Translations under genes and position numbers: made by a program
The notes under the pieces: generated by a model
What the model was told of the DNA's origin: nothing
The model's database searches: none
The model's input: the letters and a program-made list of their open reading frames with translations, nothing else
Assembly: GCA_038247245.1 (NCBI GenBank)
Contig: JBBRVE010000062.1
Location: 1 to 17,864 of the forward strand
DNA from: JAPWJZ01 sp038247245
GTDB taxonomy: Bacteria; Pseudomonadota; Alphaproteobacteria; Micavibrionales; UBA2020
Reading direction: 5' to 3'
Length of the DNA stretch: 17,864 bases
Part shown: positions 7,389 through 12,755 of the stretch, piece by piece
Layout of the letters: every line of letters starts with the position of its first letter
How positions within the stretch are numbered: the stretch's first letter is position 1

Positions 7389-8086
7389 GGCATCACCTGC
7401 ATTTTGCGGAAACGCGCGGTTTTGGGGGCGGTAACGGGCACGCCTGTCACAAGGCGCGTTTTCAGATGTTCGCGCAGTATCTGCTTTTCCGTTTCGCTTT
7501 GCTGATAGCTTGCGATCGCGTCCAGCATGAACGACGCCTCGTAAAGCGTTTTGCCCGCTTCATGGTAATGCTGTGCCGGAAACCTGACATCGCCTTGATC
7601 GCTGAGGTCACGGATCATCCTGCGCGATTCTTCGCGTATGATCATGGGCAGCTTGCGTGCTTTACCCTCCGCTTCCTCTAAAATCGTGTAAATTTTCCGC
7701 AGCCGCGCATTCGGCGACAGCATGTCATCATGCGCTGCTTTTTCTTCCGCAAGCTGGCGCGCCAGCGTCACGATCTTCACGCGCAGCAGGGAATTATCAC
7801 CGGCATCCGCAGCCATGCCCGCAACATCAATGTCGGCAGCCAGCGCCTTGACATCCGCTGCAAGCGTCGAGCTGTTCAACCGCTTGAACGTTTCATTCAA
7901 TCCCTGCACGGCGGTGTGATATTCGCGCTTGAAATCGAAATAAGCGGCCAGATAACGCACCTTGTCACTTTGCAGGTTGCGTTCCGGTAAAAGCGCGTCA
8001 AGCGCCACGGATATTTTCGCCACGCGCTGCACATCCGTCAGGTCGGTGTTCAGCAGCATATCGGCGAAATCTTGCTTCGTCGTCAT
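7385..8086 (-). CDS. Array paralogue 5, helical, basic tail
   Basis: Unrecognised family, 233 residues, the longest of the set because of extra residues before the first block. Visible blocks are AYFDFKRE (Tyr49, Phe52, Lys53), IYTILEEAEGKA (132-143), HLKTRL (207-212) and PVTAPKTARFRK (217-228) ending MQVMP. The region between block two and the tail is rich in charged residues and looks helical. Start and stop both overlap neighbours as ATGA. It shares the VQRVAKIS motif with paralogue 6. No catalytic motif, signal peptide or membrane segment is seen. Function unknown. Confidence 0.88.
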   Translation of the reverse strand: MTTKQDFADMLLNTDLTDVQRVAKISVALDALLPERNLQSDKVRYLAAYFDFKREYHTAVQGLNETFKRLNSSTLAADVKALAADIDVAGMAADAGDNSLLRVKIVTLARQLAEEKAAHDDMLSPNARLRKIYTILEEAEGKARKLPMIIREESRRMIRDLSDQGDVRFPAQHYHEAGKTLYEASFMLDAIASYQQSETEKQILREHLKTRLVTGVPVTAPKTARFRKMQVMP

Positions 8087-8757
8087 GGCTGCACCTGCGG
8101 CTTGCGGCGGAAACGCGCGGTTGCGGGGGCGGTCATGGGCTTGGCGGTGGCGGGGCGGCCATCCAGATACTGGCCCAGTTCGGCCTGCGCCCTGGTTTGT
8201 TTACGGTCCTGCGCGGATACCGTTTTTTCCAATGCCTTCTGCGCGATATCCAGGTAATTGTCGCGGTGTGCGGCGGCGGCCTGTTCCAGACGGTCGAGCG
8301 TGCCGCGGTCCAGCAGCTTGTCACTCGTCTGGCGCGATTGCGTGCGGCGGTCTTCGGGGAAGCGGCGCATGCCTTTTTCGGCCATCTTGATGCCGTTCAT
8401 GGCTTGCGTCATGGCAACGCGCTCCACATCCAGCTTCGATAACAGTTTTGCTTCGGCGGCAACCTTTCCCGACATGTCGTCGAGTGCAGATTTTACCGCA
8501 TCTGCGTCGAATTTGGGGCTGTCCAGCAGGCTGTCGATTTTTTTATACAGGCTGACGATGTCGCCGTTCTGCAGCTGCGCCTGTATCGCGGCGCGGTGGT
8601 CGTCAACGGACTTGTCCCATTCGGCGCGGAATTCGCGGTAGGCGGCTTTTTCGGAGGCGCCGGCGTTATACAGCGCGGCTGCGTCGGTGGCGCGCTTCAC
8701 GCTGTCCTTGACGGCATCGTTGAAAATATCGCGGTAGGTTTGCGCGGTTGCGGTCAT
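8083..8757 (-). CDS. Array paralogue 4, helical, basic tail
   Basis: Unrecognised family, 224 residues. It has AYREFRAEW (Tyr40, Phe43, Arg44), AMNGIKMAEKGM (119-130), QYLDG (196-200) and PMTAPATARFRRK (207-219) ending PQVQP. Its N-terminus (AQTYRDIFNDA) resembles that of paralogue 3 (AQFFDDILNDA), and both put Tyr at residue 40 and are 224 residues long, so these two look like a closer pair. The coding DNA of the tail is nearly identical in paralogues 3, 4 and 5. Both junctions are ATGA overlaps; there is no strong Shine-Dalgarno upstream, so expression probably depends on coupling. Function unknown. Confidence 0.88.
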   Translation of the reverse strand: MTATAQTYRDIFNDAVKDSVKRATDAAALYNAGASEKAAYREFRAEWDKSVDDHRAAIQAQLQNGDIVSLYKKIDSLLDSPKFDADAVKSALDDMSGKVAAEAKLLSKLDVERVAMTQAMNGIKMAEKGMRRFPEDRRTQSRQTSDKLLDRGTLDRLEQAAAAHRDNYLDIAQKALEKTVSAQDRKQTRAQAELGQYLDGRPATAKPMTAPATARFRRKPQVQP

Positions 8758-9428
8758 GGCTGCGGCGCGCCCCTGCGCCTGAAGCGGGCGGTTGCGGGGG
8801 CAGTGACGGGGGCTGATGTGCCAAAACCGGCGCTGAGATACGTGTGAAAGTCCTGCAGTGTCTTTTGCGCCTGCGTCTGTGCGTCTGCATTCAGGTTTTC
8901 GATGCGGCGTGTGGCGTCATCCTTGATGCGTGCAAAGCTGGAATTGCGCCCGCGCCGCACGCGGTCGATGCTGCCCGTCTGTGATGAATCCTGCAGTTCT
9001 TGCAACATGGCGCGGGTACCGGCGGCGGTCCAGTTGACAAGGTTTTCAATCTTGCCCTCTGCCACCGCCAGCGCGCCAAAGGCCTTGCGCAGCAGGTCTT
9101 TTTCGGCCGAATGATCGCGTGTCGCCTGTTCGTTATCGTTGACCTTGGCGGTTAGTGCCGCGAGGCCGGCCGCGATGGCATCCGCATCCTGCGGCATGTT
9201 GCGCTGGAAATTATCCAGTGATTTTTCAAGGTCGGACTGGGTCAGCAGCACTCCGGTTTGCGCGGCATGGGCATCATAGCGTTGCTGCCACCGGCGGCGG
9301 AACACGTCATAGGCCGAATGCGCGGCGTTATTGTCGTTGTGCGCCTGCGCAATGCGTTGCCCCTGCGCGGTCGTTGCCAGCGTCGCGTCGTTCAGGATAT
9401 CGTCGAAAAATTGCGCGCTGACGTTCAT
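8754..9428 (-). CDS. Array paralogue 3, helical, basic tail
   Basis: Unrecognised family, 224 residues. Blocks are AYDVFRRRW (Tyr40, Phe43, Arg44), AFGALAVAEGKI (116-127), TYLSAG (196-201) and APVTAPATARFRRR (206-219) ending GAPQP. A Trp follows the first block here and in paralogue 4 but not in the others. Between the central block and the tail is an Arg-rich stretch (DRVRRGRNSS) not obvious in siblings. Both junctions are ATGA overlaps. The start lacks a good Shine-Dalgarno; the sequence before it is the Lys-rich tail codons of paralogue 2. Function unknown. Confidence 0.88.
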   Translation of the reverse strand: MNVSAQFFDDILNDATLATTAQGQRIAQAHNDNNAAHSAYDVFRRRWQQRYDAHAAQTGVLLTQSDLEKSLDNFQRNMPQDADAIAAGLAALTAKVNDNEQATRDHSAEKDLLRKAFGALAVAEGKIENLVNWTAAGTRAMLQELQDSSQTGSIDRVRRGRNSSFARIKDDATRRIENLNADAQTQAQKTLQDFHTYLSAGFGTSAPVTAPATARFRRRGAPQP

Positions 9429-10084
9429 GGCGTTTTCTTGCGGAATTTTGCGGTCGGGGGTGCGGCGGTGGGTACGGCGACGCCGGCGCGCGATTTCAGG
9501 TAATCGTCGAACGCCGTCTTCTTGGCCTTTTCGGTATTCTCGATTTCTATCGCGCGCAGCAAACTTTCCAGATCGGTGACCGTCTTTTCCTGCATATTAA
9601 AGCCGATTTCCGCGGCGTCCAGCTGGCCGTTGAACTGCATCAAATGCCCTTTGGCGTCTTTCGTGTGGCGCAGCGTTTCGGCATCGAAGCCGTCCATCTT
9701 TGCTTCCGCAAGACCAAGGATATTGAAAAGCTGCGACAGTGAATCAAGCTCCGGCTTCAGGCGATCGGTGTCGAATTTTTCCACCACGCGCTGCATCTTG
9801 AGCGCTGCCAGTTTTTTCTGCTCCGCCGCCACTTCGGCGGGCGACAGCGCGCCGCCGCGCTGGCCGATCAGGTCCTTCATTTCCGTCAGCTGCTGCGACA
9901 GGCGCGACTGGCCCAGCGTAATCGCCTTGGTCATCGCAACGCTGGCGCGGTCGTCATGCTTTTGCTTGAATGACGCATAATCAGCGGCATTCGCGGCGTT
10001 GTTGTTGAACGCTTGCGATACCATTTCGGCGCGCTCGGTCAGGCCCAGATGACCCGCAAAAACGATGGCTGCGTAATCCTTCAT
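9425..10084 (-). CDS. Array paralogue 2, helical, basic tail
   Basis: Unrecognised family, 219 residues. Blocks are AFNNNAANAADYASFK (Tyr36, Phe39, Lys40), LFNILGLAEAKM (119-130), DYLKS (194-198) and AAPPTAKFRKK (207-217), ending TP. This is the shortest tail, and Arg is replaced by Lys at three positions. It is the only member with a perfect AGGAGG, six bases before its ATG (10091-10096), lying inside the 25-codon ORF upstream. Its stop overlaps paralogue 3 as ATGA. FNIL and AFN/LFN are shared with paralogue 1, its nearest sibling. Function unknown. Confidence 0.88.
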   Translation of the reverse strand: MKDYAAIVFAGHLGLTERAEMVSQAFNNNAANAADYASFKQKHDDRASVAMTKAITLGQSRLSQQLTEMKDLIGQRGGALSPAEVAAEQKKLAALKMQRVVEKFDTDRLKPELDSLSQLFNILGLAEAKMDGFDAETLRHTKDAKGHLMQFNGQLDAAEIGFNMQEKTVTDLESLLRAIEIENTEKAKKTAFDDYLKSRAGVAVPTAAPPTAKFRKKTP

Positions 10085-10158
10085 ATCGGGCCTCCTGCGT
10101 TACGGGTGATGTTTGCGGCCCTGCGCGCGCGTTCCAGCGGTGTCATAGCCCGGCTCAT
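10081..10158 (-). CDS. 25-residue ORF coupled between array genes 1 and 2
   Basis: This short ORF reads ATG to TGA through the only apparent gap in the array. Its start overlaps the stop of paralogue 1 as ATGA and its stop overlaps the start of paralogue 2 as ATGA, the same arrangement as the other junctions. The peptide begins MSRAMTPLER, has a basic middle (ARRAANITRN) and ends AGGPI. It contains the AGGAGG of paralogue 2, so translating it would carry ribosomes past that site. It could be a real small protein, a leader peptide that sets coupling, or a remnant of a deleted paralogue. I see no clear match to the three family blocks. Frame and overlaps are certain; translation is inference. 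Confidence 0.55.
   Translation of the reverse strand: MSRAMTPLERARRAANITRNAGGPI
10091..10096 (-). promoter_or_regulatory. Perfect Shine-Dalgarno (AGGAGG) for array paralogue 2
   Basis: AGGAGG lies six bases before the ATG of paralogue 2. It is the only perfect Shine-Dalgarno in the array and lies inside the 25-codon ORF, so it may act as an internal re-entry point that boosts genes 2-6 relative to gene 1. Confidence 0.75.
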
Positions 10159-10817
10159 GGCTGCACCGTTTTTGGACGGCGGGAAAAGCGGGCGGTTTTC
10201 GGCGCGGGGACGTTGGCGTTCATTGCGATGCCTGATTTCAGGTAGGCGGCAAGGTCGTCGCGTTGTTTGCGCAGGCGGATCGATTTTTCCAGTTTCTGCA
10301 GCGATTTTTCCAGCGCGTTCAGCGCTTCATCGCGGGCGGGAAGGGCGTCGGATATTTCCCGCAGCTGCGCGGCTTTGTCATCCAGCTTTTCGGCGGCATC
10401 CTGAATATTCAGCAGGTTGATATTCGACCAGCCCTTCATTCTCTGCTCGGCGCCGACAAGGATATTGAAAACCTGCTGCAATTCCGCAAGCTCGGTCGCG
10501 GTTTTTTCAAGCACGGGCTTGTTCTGCTGCTGGCGCGTACGCAGCGCATCGAGCGCGGCGTGGAGCGGGGTGGTGTCTGTGGTGGCATCGGTTTTCGATG
10601 CAATCTCGGCCGCCAGCGCCGTGCCGTCCGCCTGCGATTGCGACAGGTCATAAACATGCTGGCTCATACGGCTGCCCCGTGACACCTGCGTCAGGCGGAA
10701 ATCGGCATAGGTTTGCGGATTGCCGCTGCTGTTGAACAGATCGGCGATCATCTGCGAACGCTCGGCCGCGGGCGCATTGAACAGGGACATGAGATCGGAA
10801 TAGTCGGGGGTAGACAT
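10155..10817 (-). CDS. Array paralogue 1 (first gene), helical, basic tail
   Basis: Unrecognised family, 220 residues, first gene of the operon. Blocks are LFNSSGNPQTYADFRL (Tyr37, Phe40, Arg41), VFNILVGAEQRM (116-127), AYLKSG (191-196) and PAPKTARFSRR (204-214) ending PKTVQP. The C-terminal half is strongly coiled-coil-like (LEKSLQKLEKSIRLRKQRDD). The ATG has AAGGTG seven bases upstream (10825-10830) and a plausible promoter beyond it. Its stop is overlapped by the start of the 25-codon ORF. No signal peptide or membrane segment is seen. Function unknown. Confidence 0.88.
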   Translation of the reverse strand: MSTPDYSDLMSLFNAPAAERSQMIADLFNSSGNPQTYADFRLTQVSRGSRMSQHVYDLSQSQADGTALAAEIASKTDATTDTTPLHAALDALRTRQQQNKPVLEKTATELAELQQVFNILVGAEQRMKGWSNINLLNIQDAAEKLDDKAAQLREISDALPARDEALNALEKSLQKLEKSIRLRKQRDDLAAYLKSGIAMNANVPAPKTARFSRRPKTVQP

Positions 10818-10845
10818 GGGACAGCACCTTAATGAACTGTCAGAA

Positions 10846-10874
10846 ACTATACAATAAAATTATGAAAATATGAA
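10846..10874 (-). promoter_or_regulatory. Candidate promoter of the paralogue array
   Basis: On the minus strand TTCATA (10869-10874) and TATAGT (10846-10851) are separated by 17 bases in a markedly A+T-rich 85-base gap, with the first array ATG about 30 bases downstream of the -10. This is the only good promoter candidate seen for the array. The deaminase gene upstream reads the same way without a clear terminator, so read-through is possible. Confidence 0.5.
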
Positions 10875-10902
10875 GGGGTTATTTTTGAATAAAATCAATA
10901 CC

Positions 10903-11403
10903 TTAATTATTCACAAGACGAGCATTTGGCCCGCCGCCCCAATCCTCCAGCCACAGCGCGGGTTTTTCAGCCTTGAAACGCGCGCAGAGGGCGATGCAGT
11001 CGCGGGCGGCGGGGCTGGTGCTTGCGTCCATCACAATCACCTCGATGCCCCGTGCGCGCATGAATTTGATGGTTTCATCGGATGACGCGTTTTGTACATC
11101 GGCAATTACCACGCGCGGGATGCCGAATTGCGCCATCGTGCCGGTGCACATGAAGCAGGGCTGCAGCGTTGTATACATCGTGGTGTTGTGGCGGTTGGTC
11201 ATGCGTCCGGCGGCGCGCAGGGCGGCCATTTCGCCGTGGATGGTGGGGTTGCCTTCCTGCACCAGCGCATTGTGACCCGCGCCCATAACCGCGCCCGTAT
11301 CATTATCGACCAGCACGCCGCCGATGGGGCAGCCGCCTTCGCTGTAACCCTTCAAGGCCTGTTCATAGGCGATACGCATGTATTTTTCATGGTCGAGCGT
11401 CAT
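10903..11403 (-). CDS. Cytosine/nucleobase deaminase (CDA superfamily)
   Basis: A 166-residue zinc-dependent deaminase. The HGEMAAL motif supplies His56 (zinc) and Glu58 (proton shuttle), and LQPCFMC supplies Cys83 and Cys86 (zinc). A substrate-side Asn lies in GAGHNALVQEG, and the C-terminus PALWLEDWG resembles the helix seen in yeast-type cytosine deaminase and guanine deaminase relatives. It hydrolytically removes an exocyclic amino group from a nucleobase or nucleoside in the cytosol as part of salvage. The C-terminal LW.ED pattern favours a free base such as cytosine over a tRNA substrate, but guanine deaminase activity cannot be excluded. The ATG is supported by AAGGAAA (11408-11414). 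It precedes the array by 85 bases; there is no evidence of a functional link. Confidence 0.88.
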   Translation of the reverse strand: MTLDHEKYMRIAYEQALKGYSEGGCPIGGVLVDNDTGAVMGAGHNALVQEGNPTIHGEMAALRAAGRMTNRHNTTMYTTLQPCFMCTGTMAQFGIPRVVIADVQNASSDETIKFMRARGIEVIVMDASTSPAARDCIALCARFKAEKPALWLEDWGGGPNARLVNN

Positions 11404-11515
11404 GGGCTTTCCTTTTGTTGCGCTATTTTGACAGGCCAGGCCAGCCGTGAAAAGCAGGGAATTATTCGCGCCGCCGGTGCGTTGGTAATGCGGCAGTTTT
11501 GAAAGGAAATTTCAC

Positions 11516-11887
11516 ATGCGCCTCATTTTGATCGCTTTCACCTTCGCCCTTGTGGGGCTGACCAGCGCGGTTGTTTTCGCCGATGACGCTGTCAAAAACA
11601 TCGATATTACCGAGGCCGCCGCCATTGCCGATGCAGCCGCCGTATCCACCATCGTGTCCGCCCTGACCAAGGATGTGACGGCCTGCGCGCAAGTGAACGA
11701 ACCGCCCGCCGAATGCCAGTGCAAATACAAAGACCAGCTGGGCCAGCTGAAAACCGCCTTTGATGCCGCCATCAGAAAACACCCCGACTGGACGGGCGCT
11801 GTCATCAGTTACCGCATGGCAGGCGAAACAGAAGGCAGCAGCGTGTCATTCGCCGGCGTCGCGGAGAAGCTGAAAGTCTGCAAGTAA
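11516..11887 (+). CDS. Small secreted protein with four cysteines
   Basis: A 123-residue protein with a clear Sec signal peptide: MRL, a hydrophobic core (residues 3-20) and an Ala-rich cleavage site VVFA before DD (after residue 22). The mature part is about 100 residues, starts with an acidic/Ala-rich helix, and has cysteines at 57, 67, 69 and 122, which could form two disulfides in the periplasm. CQCKYKDQLGQLKTAFDAA looks helical. I do not recognise a family. The ATG has AAAGGAAA about eight bases upstream. It is transcribed divergently from the deaminase; the next plus-strand gene has its own promoter. Confidence 0.82.
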   Translation: MRLILIAFTFALVGLTSAVVFADDAVKNIDITEAAAIADAAAVSTIVSALTKDVTACAQVNEPPAECQCKYKDQLGQLKTAFDAAIRKHPDWTGAVISYRMAGETEGSSVSFAGVAEKLKVCK

Positions 11888-11897
11888 CGGTTATTTA

Positions 11898-11927
11898 TTG
11901 ACATTTTGTCCGGGTTTTCCGTATATT
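11898..11927 (+). promoter_or_regulatory. Strong sigma70-like promoter before the 128-residue gene
   Basis: A consensus TTGACA (11898-11903) is followed by TATATT (11922-11927) at 18 bases, or GTATAT at 17. A short inverted repeat GCCG...CGGC (11928-11941) lies over the expected transcript start, and GAGGAG follows seven bases before the ATG at 11958. The element closely resembles the promoter before the antiporter gene. Confidence 0.8.
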
Positions 11928-11957
11928 GCCGCTCTAACGGCATAGAGGAGTAACCCA

Positions 11958-12344
11958 ATGACCGCCTACAACCCGAAGCTTGATAAACTGCTGACCGAAT
12001 ACGCCCTCCATCTTGAAAAGAACGTCGCGGACGCAATCAACCCGCGCGTGCCCGCATCCGCCAGCCTGCTGCGCATTGCATTCCGCACCGTTGTGACGGG
12101 CGACCGCTTGCTCACCAAAATCTACGACCAGCTGGGCTGGGAAAAATTCGGCGCCGACCCGTATGAGCGCGGCCGCGAACTCGCCGACCTCGCCGAAAAA
12201 CACGGCAATACCAAGGCCGCAGCATCGCTGCGCCATTCCCTCAACACCTTCGACAAAATCGCCCGCGCCGCCGAAAGCAAACTGCCGGAAGGCACGGGGA
12301 CGCTGAAGGTGCTCAGGGAAATCAAAAAACTCAAACTCGGCTAA
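11958..12344 (+). CDS. Small unrecognised helical protein, 128 residues
   Basis: I do not recognise a family. The protein is predicted mainly helical and basic: LDKLLTEYALHLEKNVADAI, then SASLLRIAFRTVVTGDRLLTKIYD, a GWEKFGADPYERGRELADLAEKHGN segment, and a Lys-rich C-terminus (LREIKKLKLG). No signal peptide, membrane helix or cysteine is present. The start is firm: GAGGAG lies seven bases upstream and a near-consensus promoter precedes it, so it is probably well expressed as a single gene. The basic helical character would allow nucleic-acid or protein binding, but no motif shows it. Confidence 0.82.
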   Translation: MTAYNPKLDKLLTEYALHLEKNVADAINPRVPASASLLRIAFRTVVTGDRLLTKIYDQLGWEKFGADPYERGRELADLAEKHGNTKAAASLRHSLNTFDKIARAAESKLPEGTGTLKVLREIKKLKLG

Positions 12345-12585
12345 TTTCCGGGGGCTGAGGTTTTGCAGGTGGCTGAAAAATAGACAGAAATTTTTCGGCC
12401 GCGAAAACATGCGTCCTTTTTCGGCGGGTTTTCTGCACGTTTCCGGTGCTTGCGACGCACAGCATGGTAAAAAATGTGCTGTGGATTCAAGGGGTTGTAA
12501 AACACGATCGGCGCGAAACCGAAAACGTGTTCGTTGTTAAATCAATGGGTTACAGACGCACCATTGTGCCAAATTCCGATACTTT
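12345..12585. other. Non-coding stretch before the extragenic repeats
   Basis: I see no gene here. The only structure is a 7-bp inverted repeat CACAGCA...TGCTGTG (12458-12464, 12477-12483) with an A-rich 12-base loop, and several A/T tracts. It is not followed by a U-tract, so it is not a clear terminator. A small RNA cannot be excluded, but nothing shows one. Confidence 0.4.
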
Positions 12586-12660
12586 GTCATTCTGAGCGCA
12601 GCGAAGAATCCCCCTTGTTCGCCGCACAGAAGGGAGATCCTTCGCTGCGCTCAGGATGAC
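12586..12660. repeat. Extragenic palindromic repeat, copy 1
   Basis: A 75-base imperfect palindrome that starts GTCATTCTGAGCGCAGCGAA and ends with its near reverse complement (TTCGCTGCGCTCAGGATGAC). The arms differ at a few bases. The GTCAT...ATGAC dispersed intergenic repeat type is common in bacterial genomes. It can form a long hairpin at the 3' ends of both converging genes. Confidence 0.9.
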
Positions 12661-12673
12661 ACCCCGGTGAACC

Positions 12674-12750
12674 GTCATCCCGAGCAAAGCGAGGGATCTC
12701 CCCCGTTCTCCACCAAAGATTCCTCAGTCGCTGCGCTCCATCGGAATGAC
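12674..12750. repeat. Extragenic palindromic repeat, copy 2
   Basis: A 77-base element of the same type as copy 1, 13 bases away. It starts GTCATCCCGAGCAAAGCGAG and ends GCGCTCCATCGGAATGAC. Its arms are less well matched than in copy 1. It ends six bases from the stop of the pseudopilin-like gene and may help end or stabilise that transcript. Confidence 0.85.
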
Positions 12751-12755
12751 AAATT

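Larger units (their letters stand above)
6714..10817 (-). other. Six-gene tandem paralogue operon (whole array)
   Basis: Six consecutive same-strand genes (numbered 1-6 in transcription order, 10817 to 6714) encode divergent relatives of 219-233 residues. All six share three blocks: YxxF[K/R] near residue 36-53, a central hydrophobic-plus-AE block (VFNIL..AEQRM, LFNILGLAEAKM, AFGALAVAEGKI, AMNGIKMAEKGM, IYTILEEAEGKA, VFNLMQKSEAKM), and a basic tail around TAPxTARFRR. Successive stops and starts overlap as ATGA, including around a 25-codon ORF between genes 1 and 2. There is one promoter candidate upstream and no internal terminator. No signal peptides or membrane helices are seen; the proteins look helical, with many heptad-like Leu/Ala stretches. 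The array is likely a product of old tandem duplication. Confidence 0.9.

Noticed and set aside
6714..10817. Array considered as a CRISPR or simple DNA tandem repeat
   Set aside because: The repeats are whole diverged coding sequences of about 670 bases; there are no short identical repeats with spacers.
6714..10817. Array considered as toxin/immunity or phage gene cassette
   Set aside because: No catalytic toxin motif, signal peptide, lysis or structural phage gene is present, and all six members belong to the same family.
11428..11456. TTGACA at 11428 as promoter of the small secreted protein
   Set aside because: The -35 is perfect, but no acceptable -10 occurs at 15-19 bases.
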